From Chiridota heheva (taxonomy: Eukaryota; Echinodermata; Holothuroidea; Apodida; Chiridotidae), in assembly GCA_020152595.1 (NCBI GenBank), contig JAIGNY010002988.1:191001-255000 (forward strand): a stretch of DNA of 64,000 nt, written 5' to 3'. Positions 34,012 through 45,476 of the stretch are shown here, one piece after another (the stretch's first letter is position 1; each line of letters starts with the position of its first letter). The notes under the pieces were generated by a model. That model ran no database searches. It was not told where the DNA came from and saw only the letters and a program-made list of their open reading frames with translations. Position numbers and translations under genes: made by a program.

Positions 34012-34600
34012 GCAATCAATTTCCAAACACTGCAGATAAAATTGCAAACATGCTATATTCTCATAATTATAAATGAACTATATAAATGAACTACTTCTTC
34101 TCCTAGAGAGTAAAGATGATCATTCTAGAAAATAAACCTGGAAGCGATGATAAACTCCATGGTTTTAAAACAGGATACTTGACAATAAGCGTGCACATGG
34201 AATTAACCTCCCAACATCTACAAATCCAAGAATCCGCTCCACACAAAGGGTTCCGACAATCCATTTTTTGAAGTAACGGAATCAGTTTGACAATTTGACA
34301 AGAAAAATATCAAAAATTATTACACGCTTGCTATGGGCTGATGACAGTTGTCCAATTATAACCTGGCCTGGGGGGTTAGTCCGTTACTTGGAAAGAAAAC
34401 ACCATGCTAAAAGGAACACTGGTATCAGAGACTTGGTTAATTTAATTTCTTTCTTTAAACTTCTTAATGGAGGTCAGCTACAAGCCTACAAGTATTTGAC
34501 TTACAATGGCAACTAGGTCTTCCTAGAATTAGGATAAATTTTTTTGTATAATTTTAATTATTTGGTTTAGATTGAAGATGAATTAGACCTATTGTATGCA
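34012..34600. other. No supported gene
   Basis: The ORF at 34295-34516 has no family resemblance that I can see. No repeats detected. Confidence 0.35.
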
Positions 34601-34720
34601 AGCATAGGCAGGATTTGGGGGGAGGGGGTGCCAGGAACCCTGGGCATTTGTCCCCTCCTTTTATGATTTTGTTCCCCCCCCCCCCCACTTTCGATAGGCA
34701 AATTCCGCTTATATATGCAT
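34601..34720 (+). mobile_element. G-run MITE, complete short copy
   Basis: AGCATAGGCAGGATTTGGGG at the left; ACTTTCGATAGGCAAATTCCGCTTATATATGCAT at the right, inverse-like. A C run of about 14 lies inside. Confidence 0.8.
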
Positions 34721-35599
34721 GCCAACATCTACGTGTACAAGGGGAATAAGTTTTTTTAGCTTCAGTAAGTGGTCTCTAAGTTACAGTGTGGTTCACATGA
34801 GTTCACTATCCCTTCTGCTCCCATTTCTTTAGGTTTTTATTTTATTTTACAATGAATCATGTCATTTGGTGCATCAGACAGGATAAACAATCTCTCCATG
34901 TTGGGGGGGGGGGAAGAACTTCTACCCTGGAAAGAACTGCACGCACAAATTATGCACAATATGCTTTAGTATCACAACTGGCCAGACAAATGTTGACAAC
35001 CGCCCCTTCCCCAGTCCTCCCACAGAAAATCCTCCTGGATCAGCCAGTACCTGAGGGACAAATTTACTCAATTTAGCATAGCAGTTTGCTAATCAAAATG
35101 GTTACAGCTTGCTACAAAAAATAAATTTTGATTTTGAATGTCAGCCATATTTGATAATCAATTTTCCAAATGTAAAATATACCCTTGGCAGTAGGGTCAG
35201 GCCAACTGACAAAATAACCCTCATCTTTATTCTAATAATTCCGTTCGTCAGGTTTGTTGATCTATTCATGACAACTACTGTATCACCTCCTTGATCAGCA
35301 GCGCTGCATGTTTGAGAATGATTACAATATCATGAGTGGTTTTAGAATTCAGCATGTTAATTGGCATATATTTAGTGCTCTAGACCATAAACACATTTAA
35401 AAAAATCATATAGAGAAAATAAGTTAACATTAGTTGGCAAGTACACAAGTATAATAAAGTGAAGAAAGATCAAAGAGCATTAGAAAATATTACACATGAA
35501 CTCAATGTAGAGAGTTCACACAAGAAACACATATACCTTCATCCATGCATATTAACTACCCAGGTACACACAAAAAAAAATTTCATAGAAATAACTGTA
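34721..35599. other. No supported gene
   Basis: Unique AT-rich DNA with a G run at 34902-34912. No convincing ORF. Confidence 0.4.
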
Positions 35600-35915
35600 G
35601 TACCTGATTAAAGTCAGTTTTGAATCAGATTTTTGGATCAAATATGGTAGTCAGATTCAAGTCAGTTTTGAATCACATTTTTGGATCAGTTTTTAGTCAG
35701 AAATGCTTTAAATCAGATTCGAATCTGAATTTTGGAACAAAACTGACTACAGTGGTTTTCTTTAATCAGTTCTTATAAGTTTTTTTTTTTTTTTTTATCA
35801 ACTGACTCAATGAATAGAATCAGTTTCGGGTCAGTTGTTATGATCAGAATATAATCAGTTTTGTTCCAAAAAACCAGACCAGAATCTGCTTCAAAAGACT
35901 GACTAAATTCTTACT
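35600..35915. mobile_element. AATCAGTTTTG-rich foldback element
   Basis: AGTCAGTTTTGAATCAGATTTTTGGATCA recurs twice (about 35611, 35660). AATTTTGGAACAAAACTGACT (35729-35749) is mirrored by AATCAGTTTTGTTCCAAAA (about 35859-35877). There are many ATCAGTT/AACTGAT blocks in both orientations around a T run. No protein. Confidence 0.7.
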
Positions 35916-36070
35916 CAAATTTCTTCAAGGGCTTTGATAATTGGCTTATTGAGACTTTCTCATTCTGAAGATAAATGGCCAACCATTGTCTTATCGTGGA
36001 AATGAATATATTTATAAGATATAATTTGTCGTTTGTGATTAGTCTAAATGTTTACACAAATACTGGCAAT

Positions 36071-36316
36071 AAGTAGCAGAGAGTGATGTCAATGGTATTA
36101 AACATGTCAAGAAGTAGCAGAGAGTGATGTCAATGGTATTAAACATGTCAAGAAGTAGCAGGAAGTGATGTCAATGGTATTAAACATGTCAAGAAGTAGC
36201 AGGAAGTGATGTAAATGGTATTAAACATGTCAAGAAGTAGCAGGAAGTGATGTAAATGGTATTAAACATGTCAAGAAGCAGCAGGAAGTGATGTCAATAG
36301 TATTAAACATGTCAAG
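36071..36316 (+). repeat. 41-bp minisatellite, 6 units
   Basis: The unit is AAGTAGCAG(A/G)AGTGATGTCAATGGTATTAAACATGTCAAG, very homogeneous. Confidence 0.97.
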
Positions 36317-37388
36317 AAATTTTTAGGGGACTAGATCCCCTTTTGAACTGAATACGTTACACCTTCAATTAAGAAATGCTCTTGCTTTCATATTGTCAGT
36401 GCGTGAACCTTTCACAGTTGAACTAACACTAATTCTTTATATTCTAAACTACTCCTCATTAATCAACTGTTATCACTCTGTTGTATAATTTTCCAGATAA
36501 GTTCAGTTTGACTAGAATTTGGCAATGGCGACAATAGACATATTAATCAATCTTGATTAAAAGCCTCACAAATGATCCAGACAGTAAAAGTGTAGACAGA
36601 AGTTACTGAACCAATACAAGCCTTTTATTTTCAGTAGCCTAGTAACCTTGGAATATACCATAGATTTGATAGATTATCCAACCCTTGCTGTGCCAGGTAC
36701 TACCTTAAGATGGATCTCTATTCATTAAAAAGGTAGTAAAGTCACAAATTACAATTTACCAAAAGTGGGGAATCATAATCAAACTAAGATACAAAAAAAT
36801 CATCATAAAAATATGAAAGAAGTGGCGGAATATCCCCCGCAATTCCTGCCTATGCATTTGACCCTGACTTTTAAAACTTTTCTGGCAGTTTCAAGAGGGG
36901 TGGGTGAGAAGGGTTCATAATACTCACAGGCCGAAAGCCATAAATGCTTTATTCCCACAGGTTTCCCCACAGGTTTCCCCTCTTTGCTCCTCAGATTTTG
37001 ATAAATAGGAAATGGGGTGGATGTATCTAACCCCTCTCCCAGATAACGTTCTCAAATACAAAAAAGCTTGACTACTGTACCAGCCTGAGTTTCACAACTG
37101 GTGTAAAGGCTGACAATGAAAACTTTCATGCCATCCTCAGGTTCCTTTATCTTCAACAAAAGATTCACACCCTTGCTTCCAGTGGCAGCTGGTCATAGAG
37201 GCAAGGGGTGCTTTTGCCCCAAAGATAAGCTAATAATGTTTCTTTTGTATTGAGATATATGTAAAATAAAAACATATTCGCCCCCTCCCCACCCCATCCC
37301 CAACAATGTTTTCCCCTGAAACTCAAAATCTCTTACACAGCCACCATGAATGCTTGTAAGGGAAGCAAAAGCATCCACACCTTTAAAG
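36317..37388. other. No gene; one degraded G-run MITE
   Basis: AAAGTGGGGAATCATAATCAAACTAAGATAC...CCCGCAATTCCTGCCTATGCAT at 36762-36860 fits the family. CCACAGGTTTCCCC is doubled at 36957-36980. No gene signal. Confidence 0.5.
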
Positions 37389-37555
37389 TCACGGGCGGAA
37401 TTTGCATACTGAAAGTGGGGGAGGGGAAAGTCAAAAGTGGGGGGGGGGAAGCAAAATCATGCTAAGATGCAAAAAGTTACCATCTAAAAGACACAAATTA
37501 AAAGAAAATGTGGTGGAAGGTAAGTTCCCCCTTTCCCCCTTGAAATCCTGCTAAT
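37389..37555 (+). mobile_element. G-run MITE copy
   Basis: CACGGGCGGAATTTGCATACTGAAAGTGGGGG..., AATCATGCTAAGATGCAAAAAG, AAAAGACACAAATT, CCCCCTTGAAATCCTGC match the 9400 copy in order. Confidence 0.8.
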
Positions 37556-38009
37556 GTTTGAAGTCAAGTCATATTATTTCAAATCATTCATTGGAAACTG
37601 TGACAACATATTGTCCAATACATAACATATTTTCACTTCAACATTAGTGACCATATGTTGGCATTCCATATTTAATGACCATAAACCAAAGTGACCAATT
37701 ATTTTATTTTCTTTTTTTGGCCAGTGAGAAATTATGTGGTTTTGTCCAAATTCTTTTGGTTGACCAGTAATAAAGATGATAAATTATTGTCTCATACTTA
37801 CTCCCTTGTGACCACATTTTTGTTTGAAATATGAACAAGTAGGAAAGAAACAAAATGTTGAAGAATAGTTTCTTCAAGTTCTGTCAGAATCAGAGGCATA
37901 CAAAGGGAGGGCGGAGAAGGGGAGGCAAGGGAAGCAAGCTGCTCCTGGGTGGAATTCATCTTCCTGAATGCATGCTTTCTGCCTGGTTGGGAGAAGAAAT
38001 AGGAAATTT
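37556..38009. other. No supported feature
   Basis: Unique AT-rich DNA; a purine-rich segment at 37905-37935. Confidence 0.35.
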
Positions 38010-38345
38010 TGGAAAAATATTAACATCAAATTGAAAAAATGTGGTAAAATCATTGAATATTTTCATAAAATTTTCATAAAATTTTCATAAAAATGAATCA
38101 AAATTTTCAGAAAATTAATCAAAATTTCTCTGAAAAGTTGCCAAAATTTCCAGAAAAACTGGCCAAAATTCCCAAAATTAAAGAAAATTTCTCAAAAATG
38201 AAGAAAATTTCAGATAAGATAGGAAATCTCCCAAAAATGTTAGGTATTTTCCAATTAGAAGCATTTTTTTAAACTTGTCACCAAGAACATTTTGGTTCCC
38301 TTTCCCCTGAAAGGTGACCCTTCCTATGCCCCTTAGGTCAGAGTT
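38010..38345. repeat. GAAAATTTCC array, copy with tail
   Basis: ATTTTCATAAAATTTTCATAAAATTTTC..., CAAAATTTCCAGAAAAACTGGCC, AAAGAAAATTTCTC, then the tail CCCTGAAAGGTGACCCTTCCTATGCCCC, similar to 7340-7370. Confidence 0.75.
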
Positions 38346-38454
38346 GTGTAAAGATGACTAAAACCATACAGCAAGCAATGTTCATCAATTTCTTAAAAGT
38401 TTTTGTCACTTATTTAAATGTTTTAAAGTGATTAAGACCCATTTTCCTACATAA

Positions 38455-38670
38455 TGGATCTAGTGAGGCAAATTTTTCTTTGAGTCCCAATAATAATCCA
38501 GCAAACTTCCATGCATGTGATGGTACTGACAACCTTTGACATGTTCAAACCAATCAAAATTATTTCTTATGAATACTCAAGTAATTTTGCAATGACAACT
38601 GCTATATTTTAAAATTCGCAGACTTAGCAAAAAAGACTGTTCCACCATTGAAAGCTCCTTTAATGGTATA
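38455..38670 (+). repeat. Dispersed repeat D, copy 2 (no MITE)
   Basis: TTTTTCTTTGAGTCCCAATAATAATCC, GTGATGGTACTGACAACCTTTGA, AATTATTTCTTATGAATACT, GCAGACTTAGCAAAAAAGAC and AAAGCTCCTTT. It serves as the empty site for the MITE at 16001-16281. Confidence 0.75.
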
Positions 38671-38701
38671 ATTCCATTACATGACTTGTCCTTCTCCTTA
38701 A

Positions 38702-39317
38702 TTAAAGGAATATTCTCATGGATTTTCATTTTTTTTTTTCTTATATGACTTTTTTTTTTTTTTTTTCATAAATGATAGAAAAAATTTCAGAAACAAAGTG
38801 GTGAAAAAACTATGTTAATATCTTATTCCGTTTAGAAGTTATAAAATTTTAAAGTATTTTTAAATTTGGACAAAAGTGACTGATTGGCAACATCTGTGAT
38901 GTCATAGAGACAATTTCAACAATTTTTTTTTTTTTTTTTTTTTTTTTAAAAATGATTTGGATTTTTTTTCTCATTGAAAATAAGATGTACACCAAGAAAA
39001 ACAAATACTTTCTTCTCAATCATATATTCCACCCTATCTCTAAAATGAACCAAAAATGTTGTGTGATAATGTAAATAAAGTGTGATTAAATTTATAAGAA
39101 ATGCATAACAACTGTGCTGTAATTGCCTTGATGACATCATCAAGCTGAAGGACATACACACTGTATGAGGTGTTTATAAGAACATTTTTCAAATCTTTAA
39201 ATTGTTATAACTTTTAAATGGAATAAGATATTAACATAGTTTTTTCACCACTTTGTTCCTATGAAATTTCTCTACCACGTAGGGAAAAAATGAAAATCTA
39301 TGGAAATATTTTTTAAA
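38702..39317. mobile_element. Foldback element with ~200-bp arms
   Basis: TTAAAGGAATATTCTCATGGATTTTCATTTT at the left and AAAATGAAAATCTATGGAAATATTTTTTAA at the right. Inside, ACAAAGTGGTGAAAAAACTATGTTAATATCTTATTCC is mirrored by GGAATAAGATATTAACATAGTTTTTTCACCACTTTGT. Poly-T runs and GTGATGTCAT/ATGACATCAT sit nearer the centre. The arm shares its middle with family E (AACAAAATGGTGAAAAA...CTTATTC), so the two are distantly related. Confidence 0.9.
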
Positions 39318-39810
39318 GTATGTACATCCAGCAAATGTTATATCATTCCATCTGTTTTTTTTTAATTTTAAACATTTTTTAATTTACATTACAGTTCAAA
39401 AATCTTTCTATTTCTCGTTGTTGTCAAGAAAACATTTTTTTTTTTTTTTTTTTCCCTCCAGAAACGACTGCAGTGCCATTTCTAAACTGGAGTATTGAAA
39501 TATTGATGACGTGAGTTGAGTGAATACAGTTCCTGACCAATTCCGGGTGCTACCTACATGCGTGATAGTTTATTGTATATTCAACATTTAGTTAGCTAGC
39601 TGTGTACTAAATGTCTGCAAGTATGCTGTTCTAAGTTACGGTTAGTAAATTTGTTACGGCAATTGAAAACAGCCATTTGAATTACAGTTTGAGGCTTGAT
39701 ATTTCTTGTTTGGATTACATTTGTCTTGTCTCGATTTCAAAATCGTTCAAAAAGTGTTTTTATTTTAATTTTCTTGAAGATACATTGCAAAACTTGTTAC
39801 TTTTGGGGCC
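39318..39810. other. No supported feature
   Basis: AT-rich with T runs (39356-39363, 39436-39454). No gene signal. Confidence 0.35.
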
Positions 39811-39981
39811 TTAGTTTAGTCGCACATAGGCCCAGGCTAAGGTCAAGTCTTGTGTATCCGATGCCGTTTCAGGATCCAAAGGCTCAAACTGATATGGAAT
39901 TGTTTCCGAATCATCAACATAAATGTGAGCTATGATGTCTTCTGCACTATTTGCAGTCTTATTCCTGGGTGCTGGAATTGT
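39811..39981 (-). CDS. Possible coding exon with PYQFEP motif (P2X7-like intracellular family?)
   Basis: On the minus strand, after acceptor-like TTTCTAAACAG (AG at 39983-39982), an open frame reads SAEDIIAHIYVDDSETIPYQF and then EPLDPETASDTQDL before stopping. In many invertebrate proteins annotated as P2X purinoceptor 7-like, a PY(M/Q/R)FEP motif followed by an acidic stretch stands at the very N terminus. The acidic composition also differs from the surrounding AT-rich noise. No ATG and no clear donor are seen, and no Cys-rich domain exon follows nearby. It could be an exon of such a gene, a decayed copy, or chance. Family naming is from memory of the motif. Confidence 0.28.
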   Translation of the reverse strand, partial: TIPAPRNKTANSAEDIIAHIYVDDSETIPYQFEPLDPETASDTQDLTLAWAYVRLN

Positions 39982-40011
39982 CTGTTTAGAAATTTGAGCT
40001 TTTGTCGGCAA

Positions 40012-40925
40012 ATTTCAATAAGTTAGAACTTGAGGCAGATCCCATATAAGTATTATTGCACAGTGCAAATGCAGAGTAGAGCACTTCATAGCCTTCAAAT
40101 ATCACCTACATCATAATCGCCTACAGTTCTTATGGAAATGAATCATTATGAGAGCGAGAAAATTATCATCAATTTTCAGTTTTTAATTTTTTTTAATTTT
40201 TTTTTTGGGGGGGAGTGTGGTGATTTTGTAATCAGTATAAAATACCTATTTCATATATGGAGACTTGTTGCTTGATGTCCATAGTCCTTCAAGTTTGGTG
40301 AAGTATAGAGGTTTGTTCACACACACAAACTTCAATTTTTCAATTCACTGTAAAACTTTAATTTTTCTTTTTTTTTTAAAGTCATTTTGTATCAAAACTT
40401 ATCTTTTAATAAAAGGCTGTCTAAATGAAACTTTGCATTAAAAATGTATTCCAAAATTATATGCAGTCATGAAGGCCCCAGCCCTCCCCCCACACACTTT
40501 GTCCCCCCCCTCCCCTCCCCCACCTTTCCCCTATACACACACACACACTTTGTTTCTTTCAAATTCCTCCCACAGCATGAAATATTTTCCTCCTCAATTA
40601 ACAAGTCTCTCTTTAAAACCTTCACATTGTGAATGGCTTTTAAACTCCTCACACTCACAGATTGTAAATATCATCTGCAATTTAAATTGAAAGGCTTGAG
40701 CAAACCTTGCTGTTTACCAAAGGGACCAGAATGTAAATATATCTTTACTGCTCAGCCAGAATCTTCAGTCAAACAGATGTGTGCGTTCTAACTAAGCAAT
40801 GGGTTTTTCAACTGAAACCTGCAGTAAACCTGACAGAAGACATTTAAATAGGCCTACTGCTAGCTAGTACTAGAGAGCTGCCATTTGCTATAACTTACAA
40901 ACCAAGTGTTTAACAAGCTAAAATG
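40012..40925. other. No supported gene
   Basis: Contains a T run and G run (about 40187-40213), a C-rich tract (40485-40530) and a CA stretch (40533-40548). Nothing coding. Confidence 0.4.
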
Positions 40926-41040
40926 CATGGGGTAGGAACCAGGGGACCACAGGCATGTCCCCCACCCATCCACTTTTCTGAAAAATGACAAAAGGGCCCC
41001 TTTTGAAAAAGAAAAGTAAAGAGTCTCTCAATTAATGACA
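40926..41040 (+). repeat. Dispersed repeat, copy 1 of GACAAAAGGGCCC family
   Basis: CAGGGGACCACAGGCATGTCCCC, CACTTTTCTGAAAAATGACAAAAGGGCCCCTTT and AAAAGTAAAGAGTCTCTCAATTAATG match 62268-62360 (GGGGAACGTCCCCACTTTTTCG, ACTGACAAAAGGGCCCTTT, GTGCCCCTCAATTACTG). Confidence 0.65.
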
Positions 41041-42236
41041 ACCTCAAGTCCAATTGGGACCCTACCACATTTTGGACACAAGCTACTGTACTATGTCAGG
41101 CCCCTAGTTTCACTTTTTTCAGAGGGTATCTACCCTGCCCCTATTGCCCCCACCCTACATTTTACACTCTATATTTTGTTCTCAAAAACATACATTTGTG
41201 AGAACTATTTTGCCTTCTTTTCATGCTGATTACAGATCCTGGATGTAAAATGATGCAGGAACAGTTCTTGTTCAAGGTTTGTTGTAATAATTACTCCCTT
41301 ATTTTCATTTAAAGTGCACTCAATCCTGCCCTCAATGAGCCCTTGAAATGACCCCTTTTGGTCAGTTAAACCCTGCCCCATCCACCTTTTATGCAGCGAT
41401 ATTTCTTGTTCTTCAAGACTTTTTTAATGTTTGATAGATTCTTCAAACATCGCCTACTTTTAGACTCAAAATGGAAATGCCATGACAACCAGAATCCATA
41501 CCAGTCATGCAATATTTACAATGAGCAAATACATTATTTGAACTGACATCACATTTTCAAGTGGCCATCAATGATACTGCGGAATCTTCATTGTTATACC
41601 CTTGATTTGGCACCCTTCTTCTGCAGGAAACAAAGTCATGAGTAGTACCACTTTATGCCAAGCACTATGTGGCAACCTTTGACATTTACAAATTACAATC
41701 AGGCGTAATAGTAGACCATTTTGACTGGTGGGTGTAAAATATAAGATTTACCGCCAGCTTCAAATGAGCATCCCATTTGCCAAAACTGCCTCTTTCAAAT
41801 GATGCATGAAATGACTCAATTCAATAATACATATGACCATAGTGAGAAAAATTAATTTGAAATGCATCTTTATGCAAATTTTGCTAATATTTCATAATTT
41901 TACCATTTTTGTTCAACCGTTTGTAACAACTTAGTTGTTTATATAACTTATTAAGTTTAATAATTTACTAACTTTATTAACTTACTAACTTTAATAACTT
42001 ACTAACTTTAATAACTTTTCTAACTTTGCAGAAAATATGCAGAAATAAATTTTCTTTACAATGACATAACAATTGAGTACCTTTATTATTATATGTTGAT
42101 GTTATTATCACATTATAATACATTATGATACCACTAGCGCTCAATTATACAAATATACATGGTACTGTGCATGTACAGTACAGTGCGTGTATGTCATTAC
42201 ATAGCTCGTGAAAGTCGTCAGTCATCCAGGCCTTAT
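41041..42236. other. No gene; small tandem repeat at 41958-42028
   Basis: The short array repeats TAACTTACTAACTTTAA about four times. The rest is unique AT-rich DNA. Confidence 0.5.
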
Positions 42237-42555
42237 TGCACTTGTCAATTGTGTGTGACTCATCTCTACACCCCCCCCCTCCCCTTCCTCCAGGACAAGG
42301 TGAGTAATTGTAGGTGGACAGAACATGTACATTGATGCACCTTAGGTGACAGACATTTTATGTGAAATAACTTACCCCAAATCAATCACCGCTGTACAAA
42401 GTCAATGGGTCTGAAGATAATTGACCCACCCCAGAGTCACTTTGGTGACTGACAATTTGGTACAATGATGCACATGTGAGTCATTATTTCATACATGTCA
42501 ATGACACACCTTTGAATGACATTGCCAGGGGTGAGTCATACAACTGACAAGTGCA
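42237..42555. mobile_element. TGCACTTG-type MITE, copy 2 (319 bp)
   Basis: TGCACTTGTCAATTGTGTGTGA at the left, GTCATACAACTGACAAGTGCA at the right. Internal GACTCA/TGAGTCA blocks and CAAATCAATCACC...GTACAAAGTCAATGGGT match the other copies. Its right end abuts the piggyBac-like fragment. Confidence 0.9.
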
Positions 42556-42556
42556 T

Positions 42557-42964
42557 AAGTCTAACTATCTATCGTTACGTACAGGCCTAATCCTAGCGTT
42601 AGCATTAGAATCACTTACTGAATCGCTATCACTGTCCCATGATTTTGATCAGAATATTTCCCCGAAAATCCTCATCATCACCATATCGATACTCAAAAAT
42701 GCTTCTTTAGCAGTACACATTTTCCTTTTTTCACTCCAAAATTTCTCAAAATTATTCAATGTAACCCCCTTGCAATTTGGTATCAATTTTTGCAGAATTA
42801 GTTCATTACATGATTTGGAATTTATACGTGTTTGTAGAAAGTACGGGGTAAGTGAAAGTAATTGCTTAAAGTCAACAAGTCAAACGGCGGATATACCCGT
42901 CCACTGTCCGTGGTGCACGATTGCGCTCCGTGGATATATCCGCCCTCAGTCCTTAAAGGGTTAA
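42557..42964 (-). mobile_element. piggyBac-like 5' terminus with start of a broken transposase ORF
   Basis: On the minus strand, from 42964: TTAA (the piggyBac target), then CCCTTTAAGGACTGAGGGCGG and ATATATCC, with a second GGGTATATCCGCC. A TTAA-CCCTTT start with a CGGATATATCC(G) stretch is typical of piggyBac-like terminal repeats in animals. About 240 bp in, an ORF from ATG at 42720 reads MCTAKEAFLSIDMVMMRIFG, has one TGA, then in the same frame WDSDSDSVSDSNANA. An acidic Ser/Asp N terminus precedes the catalytic domain in such transposases. The rest is absent: the MITE at 42237-42555 follows. Superfamily call rests on the terminus. Confidence 0.6.
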
Positions 42965-44440
42965 GAGCAGGGGCTTGTGGGATATGTCATTTTAAATATC
43001 CATGTTAAGTGTGAGCTATCAGAAATGGCACCTAGGGTACAGTTGAAGACTCATATGTTATGAGTATGCAAATGTCGTTGAAATTTTCCCACAAAGTGAA
43101 ATTGTACTTAATATGTAAATGACTGAGAGTCGCTAAGTTTTGATACAAGCAGGGCCCTAACTCCTGGGAGACAGGGGAACTCTTTTCAGACAAAATCATG
43201 TGAATATATTTTCGAGGAACAACCCACTGAATAATTCATGTCATTGGTATTCTAGATGTATAATAAGTAGTACAGAAGCAGGGGGTGACCCCTAGCTATT
43301 ATTTCTAAGGGGCTAAGTGGATGACCCTAGCTAAAATTTTGATATTTGAAGTACGGTCATTTAAAATTTGATCAGATTCTTGCGATATGAATCAATATCT
43401 ATTCTCTAGATTTTTTAGTGTGTTTTAGCAAAATACATCCTTTTAGTTACCTGCAATGCTCATGGCTTCTCATTACATGGTTCTTTCGTGGCAAGTTTAT
43501 TTTGATTTGTCCATGATAGTGAATCAATGCATCATAGATCAAGAGACCCCTAGCTAAAGAATTACCTCTACATCACAGGGTATAATTACCAGTAGAATAA
43601 TTCCCACCTAAATATTAAGTGCAACAAATTTATGTAGTATGCAAATACATGAGTGTAGGGAGGGGAGACGACCGGGACTGTCCCCCTCCTCAGATCCAGA
43701 TTTTAAGGCAAAGGCTTTCTATTTTGCTCTTCATTAAAATCTAGCAAATGACCGCTATTTTGACTTAATTTTGGAGCAAACATTTCGCCATCAACAATTT
43801 CTTTTGTTCTACAATACCCCCCTCCCATCATCCCAAAGACTACACCCCTGTAAAAGAAATCCTTTCAAACAACCAAGAAAGAACTAGTGACCTTATTATA
43901 AAGTAACTACAGCTGGGATGTATTATTTTCCTGACAATCTTATCCAGTTATCACTTACAATATTATTTGGTAGAAGTTTTGTTTATTCATATAGCAAGGA
44001 TTACTTTTAAATTGCTGTCTGCTAAAAGCTTTCTTATCTCTTATTCATCACCTACTCATAAACAGAGTCATAAACAGTTGAAAATGTTCTATGATATTTT
44101 CATTATGTATTACAAGAGACTGTTGCTTTCCACTTTTTGTTTGATCTTCCTGCACAGTAAATGGCCACTTTTTATTTGTTTGACATATAAACCATCTTTA
44201 GTTTTGGTTTGATGATGTTTTGCAACAGTCAAAGTCAAATGTGCCAGGAGGGTGTTAAAAACCAAGGTGCATGATTTAGGACAGAGAGGACAGAGAGGTG
44301 GGAAGGAGGGAGAGAAGGAGGGAGAGAAGGTGGGTGAGGGGAAAAAGTTAAGGTAATAAAAGGAAGGTGAGGAAGGTAAGGCGGAGAAGGAAAGGAAAGG
44401 GAGGTTGAGTTAAAGGCGAGATATGCTGTTAACACGATAA
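42965..44440. other. No supported gene
   Basis: Unique AT-rich DNA. GACCCCTAGCTA occurs at 43289 and 43556, echoing the ends of the 11875 element but without a matching partner. A purine-rich stretch lies at 44278-44405. ORF 43967-44212 is unrecognisable. Confidence 0.4.
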
Positions 44441-44444
44441 AAAT

Positions 44445-44560
44445 TCAACCCAATGTTTCTGATTGGCCAAATTATTGACAAAATTCCCAATAAGCTGATC
44501 AATTACTGTGTGGAAATAAACGTTACTAGTATATATCGGATTTATTGGTGATGGGTCAAG
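44445..44560 (+). repeat. Dispersed repeat with CCAAT-like motifs, copy 2
   Basis: TTTCTGATTGGCCAAATTATTG, GATCAATTACTGTGTGGAAATAAACGTTACTAGTA and GGATTTATTGGTGATGG, parallel to 31350-31460. Confidence 0.7.
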
Positions 44561-44984
44561 CAATTCTTAAGACACAATTCCCTCTTCAAGTTAAAGGAGT
44601 CCTAGACTGAAATGTGAGGGTGCTCATTTTTGTGAATTTCACAGATATATTATCCACAACAGATCGATAAACTTCATATTTCTATAGCCCACAGGCGATG
44701 TGAGGGCAAAGGTCACTTGAATATTCAAATCTAATCAGGAAATTGCTATTCCGTTGCGAGCTAGATAAGCATTTGATTTTTGGAGGTCCCCATAAAAATA
44801 TGCTCTCACTTTTCGCTCTAGTGCTTCGTAAGTCAGAAATGACTTCACGCAAAAAAGGCATGGGGAAAACTAAAGAAAAGGGAATTTTCTATGATATCAT
44901 TCAAGTCATAGATAACAAGGTGAAAAAATGTGCAGAGGGAAAATATTTGAAAACAGAACTTCTTCAAAACAAACCCCTAGCTTG
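44561..44984. other. No supported feature
   Basis: ORF 44743-44985 has no recognisable motif and ends at the purine minisatellite. Confidence 0.35.
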
Positions 44985-45170
44985 AACCAGAAAGGGGAAG
45001 GTGGCAAGGCCAAAAGGGGGAAGGTGGCAAGGGAAAAAAAAGGAAAGGTGGCAAGGGAAAAAGGGGAAGGTGGCAAGGAAACAAAGGAAAGGTGGCAAGG
45101 AAAAAGGGGAAGGTGGCAAGGGAAAAAAGGGGAAGGTGGCAAGGCCAAAAAGGGGCATTTGAAAAGTAGC
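44985..45170 (+). repeat. Purine-rich 18-20-bp minisatellite, ~9 units
   Basis: Units of GGGGAAGGTGGCAAGG(G/C)(A)n with variable A runs. ORFs on both strands here are Lys/Gly or Pro/Phe strings produced by the repeat. Confidence 0.95.
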
Positions 45171-45334
45171 GAGGGCCATGCAGTATAAATTTGGGGGCAC
45201 TTCGAACAATTCAAAGTAGTGTATCTCCATCTTTTTGTATTAGGAGTCTGTAAGCATCATCAAAAGAAGGTCAAGCAATTATGAAAGTACAACTTTCTTG
45301 ACAAAATGTAGATAAGTTGTGAAAAGGAAGCAGG

Positions 45335-45424
45335 GTGGAGGAAGAAAGGGATACGGTGGAGGAAGAAAGGGATACGGTGGAGGAAGAAAGGGATACGGTG
45401 GAGGAAGAAAGGGATACGGTGGAG
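45335..45424 (+). repeat. 21-bp minisatellite, ~4 units
   Basis: GGTGGAGGAAGAAAGGGATAC, identical units. Confidence 0.97.
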
Positions 45425-45476
45425 CATCCCTCTGAAAAAGCCTACGGACTTGAATTGTAACTCCGTATTTGGGAGA

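Noticed and set aside
36071-36316. CRISPR-like array
   Set aside because: Six identical 41-bp units with no spacers.
43289-43567. GACCCCTAGCTA at 43289 and 43556 as ends of a second copy of the 11875 element
   Set aside because: Both are in the same orientation, and the inverse end AAGCTAGGGGTCT is absent nearby.
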